NCBI GenBank assembly: GCA_947498985.1
Contig: CANMMF010000007.1
Coordinates: forward strand, 124,001 to 188,000
Direction of reading: 5' to 3'
DNA length: 64,000 bases
Source: an uncultured Paracoccaceae bacterium
Lineage (GTDB): Bacteria > Pseudomonadota > Alphaproteobacteria > Rhodobacterales > Rhodobacteraceae
A program made the position numbers and the translations under genes. Each line of letters opens with the position of its first letter. Positions within the stretch are counted from its first letter, which is position 1. Of the stretch, positions 8,694-18,239 are shown in pieces. Below the pieces are notes generated by a model. That model searched no databases. It was not told the DNA's origin and saw nothing but the letters and a program-made list of their open reading frames with translations.

Positions 8694-9392
8694 ATGGCGC
8701 GAAATCTCATGACAATCGGTTTCGATGCCGACGATACGCTCTGGCACAACGAGCGCTTTTTTCGCCTCACGCAGGAGCGATTCGCCGCTCTGCTGGCCGA
8801 CCATGCGGAGCGCGATCATCTCGATGCGCGGCTGCTGGCGGCGGAGCGGCGCAATATCGGGCAATACGGGTTTGGTGTGAAGGGCTTTGTTCTGTCGATG
8901 ATCGAGACCGCCATCGAGATCACCGATGGCCGGGTCCCGGCTGCGGTCATTTCCGAACTGCTGGAGGCCGGGCGCGAGATGCTGGACCACCCGATCGAGC
9001 TTTTGCCGCATGCCCGGGATGCTGTGGAGGATGTGGCCGGGGCGCATCATCTGGTGCTCATCACCAAGGGCGATCTGCTGCACCAGGAGCGCAAACTGGC
9101 GCAATCGGGTCTGGGCGACATGTTCGACGCGGTGGAGATCGTGTCGGAAAAACACCCCGCCACCTATGCGCGCATCTTCGGCGCCTGCGCGGGCGGCGCG
9201 AAGCGGGCGATGATGGTCGGCAACTCGATGAAATCCGACGTGCGCCCGGCCATCGATGCGGGCAGCTGGGGGGTCTTCGTGCCGCAGGATCTGGCCTGGG
9301 ATCTGGAACATGCAGAGCCGCCCCGGGCGCCGCGCTTCCGGCAGTTGGCAGACCTTGCGGGCTTGCGTGATCTGGTGGCGGATATCGGCTGA
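8694..9392 (+). CDS. HAD-family hydrolase
   Basis: 232 residues. The first HAD motif is FDADDTLWHN near residues 8-17, the second is the LVLITKGD strand, and the third/fourth segment is KHPATYARIFG...MVGNSMKSDVRPA. These match the haloacid dehalogenase superfamily with an aspartate nucleophile and Mg2+. Members are phosphatases or dehalogenases; the substrate is unknown. I start at 8694 because AGGAG lies about 6 bases upstream; longer in-frame readings would overlap the divergent clpS. A clear hairpin-T-run terminator follows at 9446. Confidence 0.85.
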   Translation: MARNLMTIGFDADDTLWHNERFFRLTQERFAALLADHAERDHLDARLLAAERRNIGQYGFGVKGFVLSMIETAIEITDGRVPAAVISELLEAGREMLDHPIELLPHARDAVEDVAGAHHLVLITKGDLLHQERKLAQSGLGDMFDAVEIVSEKHPATYARIFGACAGGAKRAMMVGNSMKSDVRPAIDAGSWGVFVPQDLAWDLEHAEPPRAPRFRQLADLAGLRDLVADIG

Positions 9393-9445
9393 GACTCAGT
9401 ACGAACAACAGCCCGCAAACCCTTGCCCAAACGTCGAAATCAGGC

Positions 9446-9465
9446 GGCAGAGATCTGCCTTTTTT
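9446..9465 (+). terminator. Rho-independent terminator after the HAD gene
   Basis: GGCAG-AGAT-CTGCC followed by six T residues, about 55 bases after the HAD hydrolase stop. Confidence 0.85.
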
Positions 9466-9683
9466 CTGCCACATTCCGCCACAATTGCGTCACAATCGAC
9501 GGTATAGCGGCGGGATGCGGCCCGGACCCAAGATGTTGCGAATGCCACACTCCCAAAATCTCGGGATTTCAACGGATTGCGGGGTTTTCTCAAAGTGGTC
9601 CCCGTGCTAGCCTTTTGGCAATCAATGAATAAGCCCACCGAACCAAAAAACATCGGGGGCACGAGGCAGAAAAGGCGGAGATC

Positions 9684-11171
9684 GTGACGGGACGTCGCAG
9701 GCACACGGGGCGTATTGGCCTCGCTTTCATGACATTCGTTTGGCTGGTTTTACTGGTACCGCTCAGCGCGCGCGCCGCACCTTATGCGGCTCTGGTGATG
9801 GATGCGCGCAACGGCGAGGTGCTGCATGCGCGCAACGCCGACACGCGCCTGCACCCGGCGTCGCTGACCAAGATGATGACACTCTACATCGTGTTCGAGG
9901 CCGTGCAGCACGGCGAGATCTCGATGGACACGATGGTGAAGGTGTCGCGCCACGCGGCGTCGGAGCCACCCTCCAAGCTGGGGTTGCGCGCAGGCCAGCG
10001 GATCAAGCTGCGTTACCTCGTGCGCGCGGCGGCGGTGAAATCGGCCAATGATGCCTCCACCGCCATCGCCGAGGCTCTGGCCGGGTCGGAGGCGGCGTTT
10101 GCGCGCCGGATGAACCGCACCGCCAAGGCGCTGGGCATGACGCGGACAACCTTTCGCAACGCCCATGGACTGACAGAAAAGGGCCATTTGTCCACCGCAC
10201 GCGACATGACGGTGCTGGGGCGGCACGTGCTCTACGACTATCCGCAATACTATAATCTCTTCTCGCGCCAGACCGCGGATGCCGGCGTGCGCACGGTGCG
10301 TCACACCAACCGCCGCCTGCTCAACAGCTATCGCGGCGCCGACGGGATCAAGACCGGCTACACGCGGGCGGCGGGGTTCAACCTTGTCGCGTCGGCGGAA
10401 CGCGGGCGCGAACGGGTGATTGCAACGGTGTTCGGCGGACGCTCCACCGCGACGCGCAACGCGCGGGTGGCGGAGCTGCTCGACATGGGGTTCAAGCGCG
10501 CGCCGACGCGCGTCGCGCTGCGCAAGCCCGGCAAACCGCCCTATCTGGGCAAGGGCGCCACCGATACGGTGATCGCGCAGAGCCCCGCACCGGCACCCGG
10601 CACCCGCGCCAAGACCATCCGCGTGGCACGCGCCGCGGTCACCCGCAGCCTGCGCCCGCGCGCCCGCCCGGTGCGCGCCGAGGCCGAGGTCGCACCGCTG
10701 GTGGCAGGGGTGCAGGACGATATCAACGCGGTGCTCAAGCAGGTCGCCGCGGTGGCGGCGGCCAATCCGGCGCCCAGGCCTGTGGCAGAGAGCGTGGTGG
10801 TCGAAAGAGCGCCGTCCGCGTCGGTCAAACCGCCCGCACGCGCCCGCGAGGTTGTGCTGGCCGCCACAACGGCAAGGGACACGCCGACACCGGCGCGCAA
10901 GGCCGAGGTGGTGACCCGGGTGTCGACCTCCGGCGGGCGGCACTGGGGCATCAATGTGGGCCGCTATTCAAGCCGGTTCGACGCCGAAAAAGTGTTGTTG
11001 AAGACGGCTTTGGCGGAAACCACGTCACTGGATGGCGCATTGCGCAAGGTGGTGAAGGGCAAGCGCGGGTTCGATGCGAATTTCATGGGCATGAACCGCG
11101 ATGCCGCCGAACTGGCCTGCCGCCGTTTGCAGGCGCGGCAGATCACCTGTTTCATGATCGGACCGGGCTGA
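9684..11171 (+). CDS. D-alanyl-D-alanine carboxypeptidase with SPOR domain
   Basis: 495 residues. An N-terminal signal peptide (hydrophobic 12-30, ending SARAAP) leads into a peptidase S11 domain. The three active-site motifs are S60-L-T-K63, S120-A-N122 and K223-T-G225. A low-complexity Ala/Arg/Pro linker (about 285-415) leads to a C-terminal SPOR domain (about 420-495). S11 enzymes trim the terminal D-Ala of peptidoglycan stem peptides in the periplasm, and SPOR domains bind denuded septal glycan, so a division-site role is likely. The start is GTG with GGCGGAG upstream. A later ATG at 9729 would cut into the signal peptide. Confidence 0.93.
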   Translation: MTGRRRHTGRIGLAFMTFVWLVLLVPLSARAAPYAALVMDARNGEVLHARNADTRLHPASLTKMMTLYIVFEAVQHGEISMDTMVKVSRHAASEPPSKLGLRAGQRIKLRYLVRAAAVKSANDASTAIAEALAGSEAAFARRMNRTAKALGMTRTTFRNAHGLTEKGHLSTARDMTVLGRHVLYDYPQYYNLFSRQTADAGVRTVRHTNRRLLNSYRGADGIKTGYTRAAGFNLVASAERGRERVIATVFGGRSTATRNARVAELLDMGFKRAPTRVALRKPGKPPYLGKGATDTVIAQSPAPAPGTRAKTIRVARAAVTRSLRPRARPVRAEAEVAPLVAGVQDDINAVLKQVAAVAAANPAPRPVAESVVVERAPSASVKPPARAREVVLAATTARDTPTPARKAEVVTRVSTSGGRHWGINVGRYSSRFDAEKVLLKTALAETTSLDGALRKVVKGKRGFDANFMGMNRDAAELACRRLQARQITCFMIGPG

Positions 11172-11366
11172 GAGGCCTTGTCGGCCGGTATGCTGGCTGG
11201 CGCGGACGGGGGCTGAGACGCGGGCGCTCTGACAGGGATCCGCGCCGCTTTGGCGCGGTCACAGGCCAAGTCAGATGCCAGCAGGAGACGCTGCGAAACT
11301 GCCTGCGAATGACCGCCTCGCAAACATCGCACCACAAACCCGATGACGGCCCCCCAGAAATGACAA

Positions 11367-11394
11367 ACCCCCGGACGGCTTTCGCCCCGGGGGT
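11367..11394 (-). terminator. Terminator of rpsU
   Basis: On the minus strand ACCCCCGG pairs perfectly with CCGGGGGT around an inner GGC-GAAA-GCC, then TTTGTCATTT. It also lies downstream of the carboxypeptidase gene and may serve both convergent genes. Confidence 0.75.
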
Positions 11395-11429
11395 CGTCGT
11401 TTCTTAGTGCTGGAACCCAGCTGCAGCTC

Positions 11430-11636
11430 TCAGAGCATCCCTTCGCGTTGGGCTTTCTTGCGAGCGAGCTTGCGGGCACGGCGGATGGCCTCTGCCTTTT
11501 CGCGCGCGCGCTTTTCGGAGGGTTTCTCGAAATGTTGCCGAAGCTTCATCTCGCGGAACACGCCCTCACGCTGCAGCTTCTTCTTCAGGGCACGAAGCGC
11601 CTGATCGACATTGTTGTCGCGAACACTGACCTGCAT
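11430..11636 (-). CDS. rpsU: 30S ribosomal protein S21
   Basis: 68 residues, the normal S21 length. It begins [20 protein letters not shown] and has a very basic, Arg/Lys/Ala-rich C-terminal helix ([20 protein letters not shown]). S21 sits on the small-subunit platform near the anti-Shine-Dalgarno end of 16S rRNA. The start has AAAGGTGG upstream on the minus strand. It is divergent from coq9 and followed by a strong terminator. Confidence 0.97.
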   Translation of the reverse strand: MQVSVRDNNVDQALRALKKKLQREGVFREMKLRQHFEKPSEKRAREKAEAIRRARKLARKKAQREGML

Positions 11637-11751
11637 GTGGTTGTCACCACCTTTCTAAGTTTGAGTTGCAAGGAAATTGCAGGAGGTGGCCGTATAGCAA
11701 AGGCCCCCTAGTTTGTCTAGGGTAACTCAGACCTCAGGCCGGAGACCCGAA

Positions 11752-12444
11752 ATGACGGAAAACACGAGCGAAAAACTGCTGGATGCGGCCTTGATGCATG
11801 TGCCGTTCGACGGCTGGACGCAGGCGACGTTCAGGGCCGCCATCGCCGATGCGGAGGTCGAGCCCGCAGTGGCGCGCGGTCTTTTCCCGCGCGGTGCCGT
11901 CGATCTGGCCGCAGCCTACCACCGGCGCGGCGACGCGCAGATGCTGGAGCGGATCGCCGCGGCCCATCTCGAGGGCATGCGGTTCCGCGAAAAGGTGATC
12001 TTTGCGGTGCGCGCCCGAATCGAGGCCGCCGAGGACCGCGAGATCGTGCGCCGCGGCTCCACGCTTTTCGCGCTGCCGATGCATGCGCCCGAAGGCGCGC
12101 GGCTCATCTGGGGCACGGCGGATGCGATCTGGACGGCGCTGGGCGACACCTCCGACGATCTCAACTGGTACACCAAGCGCGCAACGCTCTCGGCGGTCTA
12201 CTCCTCGACGGTGCTCTACTGGCTCGGCGACGATTCGATCGGCGCGCAGGCGACCTGGGATTTCCTCGATCGTCGCATCGAGGACGTGATGCGCTTTGAA
12301 AAGGTCAAGGCGCAGGTCCGCGCAAACCCGGTGCTGAGCCGCCTGATGGCCGGACCGCAGGCGCTGTTGTCGCGTGTCCGCGCGCCGCATCCGCGCGGCA
12401 ACGATCTGCCCGGTGGATACACGCCGCCGGCAGGGCCCCGCTGA
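11752..12444 (+). CDS. COQ9-family ubiquinone biosynthesis protein
   Basis: 230 residues. The protein has the TetR-like helical COQ9 layout with LLDAALMHVPFDGWTQATFRAA at the N-terminus and the conserved DDLNWYTKRATLSAVYSSTVLYWLGD segment (about 139-165). In eukaryotes COQ9 binds lipid and assists COQ7 in ubiquinone synthesis; a similar membrane-associated role is inferred here. I start at 11752 with GGAGA upstream. It is divergent from rpsU and followed by two quinone oxidoreductase genes in the same direction, a loose quinone theme. Confidence 0.88.
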   Translation: MTENTSEKLLDAALMHVPFDGWTQATFRAAIADAEVEPAVARGLFPRGAVDLAAAYHRRGDAQMLERIAAAHLEGMRFREKVIFAVRARIEAAEDREIVRRGSTLFALPMHAPEGARLIWGTADAIWTALGDTSDDLNWYTKRATLSAVYSSTVLYWLGDDSIGAQATWDFLDRRIEDVMRFEKVKAQVRANPVLSRLMAGPQALLSRVRAPHPRGNDLPGGYTPPAGPR

Positions 12445-12525
12445 CCGCCGCACCCGCGGCCTGCCTCAATCGGTCATTGTCGTTGCGGCGAGGATCCTCC
12501 ATCCTTCGCGGCAAATCAGGAGGAC

Positions 12526-13512
12526 ATGATGAGCGACACGATGCGCGTGGTGGAAATCAGCGAACCCGGCGGTCCGGAGGTTCTGAAACCGGCCAGCCGC
12601 CCCGTGCCGCAGCCCGGTGCGGGGCAGGTGGTGATCAAGGTAGCCTATGCCGGTGTCAACCGCCCCGACGCGCTGCAGCGGGCAGGCAATTATCAGCCGC
12701 CGCCCGGCGCGTCGGATCTGCCCGGACTGGAAGCGTCGGGCGAGGTTGTGGCTGTCGGCGACGGGGTGAGCGCGCCCAGGGTGGGCGAGTCTGTCTGCGC
12801 GCTGCTGCCCGGCGGCGGCTATGCGGAATATGTGGCGACCCCGGCGGCGCATTGCCTGCCGGTGCCGAAGGGCATGGGGCTCAAGGAAGCGGCCTGCCTG
12901 CCAGAGACCTACTTTACCGTCTGGACCAACGTCTTTGATCGCGGCGGCTTGCAGGCGGGTGAGCGGTTTCTGGTGCATGGCGGCTCGAGCGGGATCGGCA
13001 CCACCGCCATCCAGCTGGCCCGGCATTTCGGCGCACGTGTCTTTGCCACCGCGGGCTCTGCCGAGAAATGCGCGGCCTGTACGGATCTCGGGGCGGAGCG
13101 CGCGATCAACTACCGTGACGAGGATTTTGTCGAGGTGCTGCGCGCCGAGGGTGGCGCCAACCTGATCCTCGACATGGTTGGCGGCGACTACCTGCCGCGC
13201 AACGTCAAGGCGCTGGCCGATGACGGGCGGCTGGTGCAGATCGCGTTCCTGCAGGGCCCGAAGGTCACGCTGAACTTCGCGCAGCTCATGGTGCGCCGTC
13301 TGACGATCACCGGCTCGACCTTGCGGCCGCAGAGCGATCTGGCCAAGGCGCGCATTGCTCAGAGCCTGGCGGAGCATGTCTGGCCGCTGCTGGACGCCGG
13401 AACCGTCGCCCCGGTGATGGATTCGGAGTTTCCGATGACCGAGGCGGCGGCGGCCCATGCGCGGATGGAAAGCTCCGGCCATATCGGCAAGATCGTCCTT
13501 GCCATGGGCTGA
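12526..13512 (+). CDS. NAD(P)H quinone oxidoreductase, PIG3 type
   Basis: 328 residues of the medium-chain dehydrogenase/reductase superfamily without the structural zinc cysteines. It has GAGQVVIKVAYAGVNRPDALQRAG near the N-terminus and the NADPH-binding GGSSGIGTTAIQLA loop near residues 152-165. These features match the PIG3/TIGR02824 group, which reduces quinones one electron at a time using NADPH. AGGAGG ends only 2 bases before this ATG, so the second ATG at 12529 (spacing 5) may be the real start. A paralogue follows directly. Confidence 0.87.
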   Translation: MMSDTMRVVEISEPGGPEVLKPASRPVPQPGAGQVVIKVAYAGVNRPDALQRAGNYQPPPGASDLPGLEASGEVVAVGDGVSAPRVGESVCALLPGGGYAEYVATPAAHCLPVPKGMGLKEAACLPETYFTVWTNVFDRGGLQAGERFLVHGGSSGIGTTAIQLARHFGARVFATAGSAEKCAACTDLGAERAINYRDEDFVEVLRAEGGANLILDMVGGDYLPRNVKALADDGRLVQIAFLQGPKVTLNFAQLMVRRLTITGSTLRPQSDLAKARIAQSLAEHVWPLLDAGTVAPVMDSEFPMTEAAAAHARMESSGHIGKIVLAMG

Positions 13513-13547
13513 GCGCGCCGCTCTGCCCGCCTTTGCCCTCTTCAAGC

Positions 13548-13586
13548 GCCTGATACAGATGCCTGATACAGAAGCCTGAACCAGAA
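13548..13586 (+). repeat. Three tandem 13-bp repeats
   Basis: GCCTGATACAGAT, GCCTGATACAGAA and GCCTGAACCAGAA are head-to-tail immediately before the ribosome binding site of the next gene. The first two differ at one position and the third at two more. Confidence 0.85.
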
Positions 13587-13595
13587 GGATGTCCC

Positions 13596-14579
13596 ATGAC
13601 AACCACAGCCCGCACCGTGATCATCGAAACCGCCGGAGGGCCGGAGGCCCTGACACTCGTCGACCGCGAGGTGGGCGATCCCGGCCCCGGTGAGATCCGC
13701 ATCCGGCACAAGGCCTGCGGTCTGAACTTCATCGACGTCTATCAGCGCAGCGGGCTTTATCCGATGCAATTGCCGCATGCACTGGGCATGGAAGCCGCGG
13801 GCGTGGTGGAGGCTGTCGGTGAAGGTGTGACCCATCTGGCGGCGGGTGACCGCGCGGCCTATGCCGCCAACCCGCCCGGCGCCTATTCAGAGGCACGGGT
13901 CATGCCCGCCGTACAGGTCTGCAAACTGCCCGAGGACATCCCCTTCGAGGAAGGGGCGGCGATGATGCTCAAGGGGCTGACGGTGCAGTATCTGTTCCAC
14001 CGCACCACGCCGCTCAAATCGGGTGACACCGTGCTGTTTCACGCCGCAGCAGGGGGTGTGGGGCTTATTGCCTGCCAATGGGCGAAATCCGAAGGCATCC
14101 GGCTGATCGGCACGGCGGGCACGGATGAAAAATGTCAGCTGGCGCTGGAGCATGGCGCGGATGCCTGCATCAATTACCGCACGCAGGACTGGGTGGCCGA
14201 GGTGAAAGCGCTGACCGATGGCAAGGGCGTCGATGTGGTCATGGACGCGGTGGGGGCGGACACGTTCGAGGGCTCGCTCGACAGTCTCAGGCCGCTGGGC
14301 ATGATGATCTCCTTCGGCAACGCCTCGGGGCCGGTGCCGCCCTTCAGCATCGGGATCCTGGGCGGCAAGGGATCGTTGAAGATCACCCGCCCGACGCTTT
14401 TCACGCATATCGCCGAGCACGAGGTCTGCCAGCAGATGGCGGCACAGCTGTTCGGGAAAGTGTCGTCCGGGGCGGTGAAGATCCGGATCGATCAGCGGTT
14501 TGCGCTGGCGGATGTGGCCGAGGCGCATCGGACGCTGGAGGCGCGCAAGACCACCGGGCAGACAATCCTGACGGTCTGA
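13596..14579 (+). CDS. qor: NADPH:quinone oxidoreductase, QorA/zeta-crystallin type
   Basis: 327 residues. It has NFIDVYQRSGLYP typical of bacterial quinone oxidoreductase, the nucleotide-binding AAAGGVGLIACQWA segment near residues 149-162 and no zinc-site cysteines. It would reduce quinones with NADPH in the cytoplasm. AAGGA lies before the ATG. It is the second member of a tandem pair with the PIG3-type gene. The two are clearly different subfamilies rather than a recent duplication. Confidence 0.9.
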   Translation: MTTTARTVIIETAGGPEALTLVDREVGDPGPGEIRIRHKACGLNFIDVYQRSGLYPMQLPHALGMEAAGVVEAVGEGVTHLAAGDRAAYAANPPGAYSEARVMPAVQVCKLPEDIPFEEGAAMMLKGLTVQYLFHRTTPLKSGDTVLFHAAAGGVGLIACQWAKSEGIRLIGTAGTDEKCQLALEHGADACINYRTQDWVAEVKALTDGKGVDVVMDAVGADTFEGSLDSLRPLGMMISFGNASGPVPPFSIGILGGKGSLKITRPTLFTHIAEHEVCQQMAAQLFGKVSSGAVKIRIDQRFALADVAEAHRTLEARKTTGQTILTV

Positions 14580-14664
14580 GCGCACGGCGGGACGCCGCTC
14601 GCCTGGCAAGGCCAGGCATCGCCCCGCCCGCCGTCCCGTCTGCCGCGCGCCAAGTTCAGGCGTG

Positions 14665-15615
14665 TCAGTTGCCGTGCCAGTCGAAGAACCCCGCGCCTGC
14701 CTTGTCCAGAAGCTCTGTGGCCAGTGTGCGGCCCATCTCTGCGCCTTGCGCAATCGGGCCGTCGGTCCGGCCGGCATGCGCTGCCGAGCCATCCGGGCGC
14801 AGCACCTCGCCCCGCAGGCGCAGAGTGTCGCCGTCAAGCTCGGCGAGACCCGCAATCGGAGTCTCGCAGGAGCCGTCGAGGGCGGCGAGGAACGCGCGCT
14901 CCGCCGCAAGCCGCTGGCCGGTCCGGGTGTCGTGGATCGCCTCCAGCATCCCGGCGGCACGCGTATCGTTCTCGCGCCGTTCGATCCCGATGGCGCCCTG
15001 CGCCACCGCCGGCAGCATGTCGTCGGTGGCGATCGCGGTCTTCGGGACCTCGTCCATGCGCAGCCGGTTGAGGCCCGCCATCGCCAGGAACGTCGCCCGC
15101 GCCACACCGTCGCCCAGCTTTTTCAGCCGGGTCTGCAGGTTACCGCGAAACTCCACCACCTGCAGATCGGGGCGCCGGTTGAGCAATTGCGCGCGGCGCC
15201 GCAAGGACGACGAGCCCACGGTTGCACCTTCAGGCAGGTCGTGGATCGAGGCAAACTCCGGCGAGATGAACGCATCGCGCACGTCCTCGCGCGGCAGGTA
15301 GCAATCCAGCATCAGCCCCTCGGGCTGCAGCACCGGCATGTCCTTCATCGAATGCACGGCGATGTCGATATCGCCCGCCAGCATCTGGTCCTCGATCTCG
15401 CGGGTGAACAGCCCCTTGCCGCCGATCTCTTTCAGCGGCCGGTCGATGATCCTGTCGCCGGTGGTCTTGATCACCACAATCGAGAAGGCCTCATGCGGCA
15501 GGTCGAACGCATGGGCCAGGCGGTCGCGGGTCTCATTGGCCTGGGCCAGCGCCAGCGGCGAGCCTCTGGTGCCGATCTTGAGCGGTTGGGCGGGGGTGGG
15601 CAGGGTCACGGTCAT
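14665..15615 (-). CDS. hemC: Hydroxymethylbilane synthase (porphobilinogen deaminase)
   Basis: 316 residues beginning MTVTLPTPAQPLKIGTRGSP. It has HSMKDMP (88-94), the arginine-rich substrate site SSSLRRRAQ (135-143) and Cys250 in LDGSCETPIAG, which carries the dipyrromethane cofactor. It polymerises four porphobilinogens to hydroxymethylbilane in the cytoplasm. AGGGGA about 5 bases upstream supports the start at 15615; an in-frame ATG at 15633 lies within the palindromic region and is less likely. It is divergent from hemE. Confidence 0.96.
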   Translation of the reverse strand: MTVTLPTPAQPLKIGTRGSPLALAQANETRDRLAHAFDLPHEAFSIVVIKTTGDRIIDRPLKEIGGKGLFTREIEDQMLAGDIDIAVHSMKDMPVLQPEGLMLDCYLPREDVRDAFISPEFASIHDLPEGATVGSSSLRRRAQLLNRRPDLQVVEFRGNLQTRLKKLGDGVARATFLAMAGLNRLRMDEVPKTAIATDDMLPAVAQGAIGIERRENDTRAAGMLEAIHDTRTGQRLAAERAFLAALDGSCETPIAGLAELDGDTLRLRGEVLRPDGSAAHAGRTDGPIAQGAEMGRTLATELLDKAGAGFFDWHGN

Positions 15616-15628
15616 GATATCCCCTTTA

Positions 15629-15665
15629 GACATGTCAACTTGCCCTGACAATGGCTTGACATGTC
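15629..15665. promoter_or_regulatory. Paired palindromic operator candidate between hemC and hemE
   Basis: A perfect 10-bp inverted repeat, GACATGTCAA (15629-15638) and TTGACATGTC (15656-15665). Each arm contains the self-complementary octamer GACATGTC, and the octamers start 29 bp apart, close to three helical turns. The sites sit between the two divergent haem genes; the left one is 14 bases from the hemC start. This looks like a shared regulator-binding region, but the regulator is unknown. It does not match the FNR consensus TTGAT-N4-ATCAA. Confidence 0.55.
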
Positions 15666-15708
15666 GCGCGCTTCGGACGACCCAAGGAGAGATCAGACGA
15701 GGACTTCC

Positions 15709-16752
<1,044 letters not shown>

Positions 16753-17122
16753 GCAGAGGGCCGGCACGGGCTAAGCCCGGCCGGGTGGTCTGCTCTTGTC
16801 GTCGTGGAAGCCCTGCCGCCGTGAGGTCGGCAGGCTTCGATGGCTGCGGGGGGGTCCCCGCGGGTGCTGCCGTTTCAACGAAAAGACAGCGATCGGCGGC
16901 GTGCGCGCGGCAGCCCAAAGGCAGGACGCTTTGCACACTGTCGATCCGTCGGTGTCTGGCGTCACCTCAGGTTGACGTGCCGGTGTCGTAAGAATTTACC
17001 AAACTCGGTTAACAGCTCCTTACCCGACCGTGCGGTGCGGGTAGGTGCGGGCTGTGCTTCGGTCCTCGGGGCGCCGTCCCGCGCCGCTTCCCGCGCCCAC
17101 CAGAGAGGGCCCTTCGGCGGCG
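16753..17122. other. 370-base intergenic region after hemE
   Basis: I see no gene here. It holds an imperfect GC-rich hairpin just after hemE (near 16762-16790) without a T-run. A second hairpin, TACCCG...CGGGTA with an inner CCG/CGG, lies at 17021-17043. A short AT-richer stretch with AATTTACC and GGTTAAC sits between them. The hairpins may be the ends of hemE and of the convergent EamA gene. Confidence 0.5.
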
Positions 17123-18109
17123 TCAGCGACGGCCCCAGCGGGTGCGCCTGCCGGGCATCGGGGCGGCCCGCGCCTGTTCGCGCAGGAAGACAAAAAGGCC
17201 CGCGCCGATGATCAGCGCGCAGCCGAGCCAGGTCGCCGGTTCCGGCCATTCGGCAAAGACCAGCCAGCCCCAGAGGATCGCCAGCGGCAGACCGATATAT
17301 TCGAACGGCGCAATGGTGGCGGCATTGGCGAGCCGGTAGGCCGCACTCAGGCAATAGCCGATCACGCCGGAGCACAAGCCCAGCGCGACAAAGACCAGCA
17401 GATCGTCCCCCGTGGGCCAGATCCAGGGTTTCAGCAGAAAGCGCAGGCTCTCGTTCTCGACGCCCTCCAAGTAGCGCCCGTCCCCGGCGACGAGGAAAAA
17501 GCCGATGGAGACGAAAAGAAAGCTCGACTGGATATAGACCGCCAATGCCGAGGCGCGGGTGCTGACGCCAAGCCGCCGTGTAAGGACCTGCATCAGCGCA
17601 TAAAGCGCCGCCGCGATGACCGGCAGCAGCAACACCAGCCGCCCGGTGACCACATCGCCCGACCAGGGTTGCTGCATGACCACCACGCCAAGAAACCCGA
17701 CCGTGACCGCCGTCAGCCTGAGCGGGCCGACCTTTTCCCCCAGAAGCGGGATCGAGAGCAGCGTGATGAAGAGCGGGGCGACGAAAAAGAGCGCGGTGGC
17801 CTGCGCCAGAGGCAGCACCGCCACCGCGGCGTAAAAGGTCATGTTGGCGAACACGACGAGCAATCCGCGCAACAGGTGCAGGCCCGGCGTCGCGGTCTTG
17901 AGAATCCGCCAGCCGCCCTCGAGCTGGACAAAGCCGAAGGTGAAGATCAGTGCGATGGCCGAACGGGCAAAGATCATCTGGTGCAGCGGATAGCCGCCGG
18001 ACAGCACTTTGATCAGCAGATCGTTGACCGAGATCGCGAAGACACCGATACAGATCAGAAGGATCCCCAGTTCTGGGCGATCCGTGGAGGGCGCGGATGT
18101 GAGGGTCAT
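17123..18109 (-). CDS. EamA/DMT-family transporter
   Basis: 328 residues with about ten hydrophobic segments in two EamA repeats. The first starts GILLICIGVFAISVNDLLIKVLSGG; the second includes the GVIGYCLSAAYRLANAATIAPFEY region. A basic C-terminal tail follows (PGRRTRWGRR). DMT proteins of this size export or import small metabolites through the inner membrane; the substrate is not readable. It is divergent from the ABC exporter genes. A second, broken DMT gene lies at about 23.4-24.1 kb. Confidence 0.88.
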   Translation of the reverse strand: MTLTSAPSTDRPELGILLICIGVFAISVNDLLIKVLSGGYPLHQMIFARSAIALIFTFGFVQLEGGWRILKTATPGLHLLRGLLVVFANMTFYAAVAVLPLAQATALFFVAPLFITLLSIPLLGEKVGPLRLTAVTVGFLGVVVMQQPWSGDVVTGRLVLLLPVIAAALYALMQVLTRRLGVSTRASALAVYIQSSFLFVSIGFFLVAGDGRYLEGVENESLRFLLKPWIWPTGDDLLVFVALGLCSGVIGYCLSAAYRLANAATIAPFEYIGLPLAILWGWLVFAEWPEPATWLGCALIIGAGLFVFLREQARAAPMPGRRTRWGRR

Positions 18110-18239
18110 GCCTTGGCCCTACGCCGAGTGTGCAGCGCTTGACCGTCTGTTTGCGACATGCATGGCACCTCTGCATCTTTGCACAATTGCGTTCTGAACC
18201 GATTGGTCTAGGTTGCCGCCTCTCAAGGGAGGCCGCGAG

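Noticed and set aside
16753-17122. Possible replication origin next to hemE, as in Caulobacter
   Set aside because: The 370-base gap has no convincing DnaA-box cluster or AT-rich unwinding stretch. The 62.3-63.5 kb region is a better candidate within the window.
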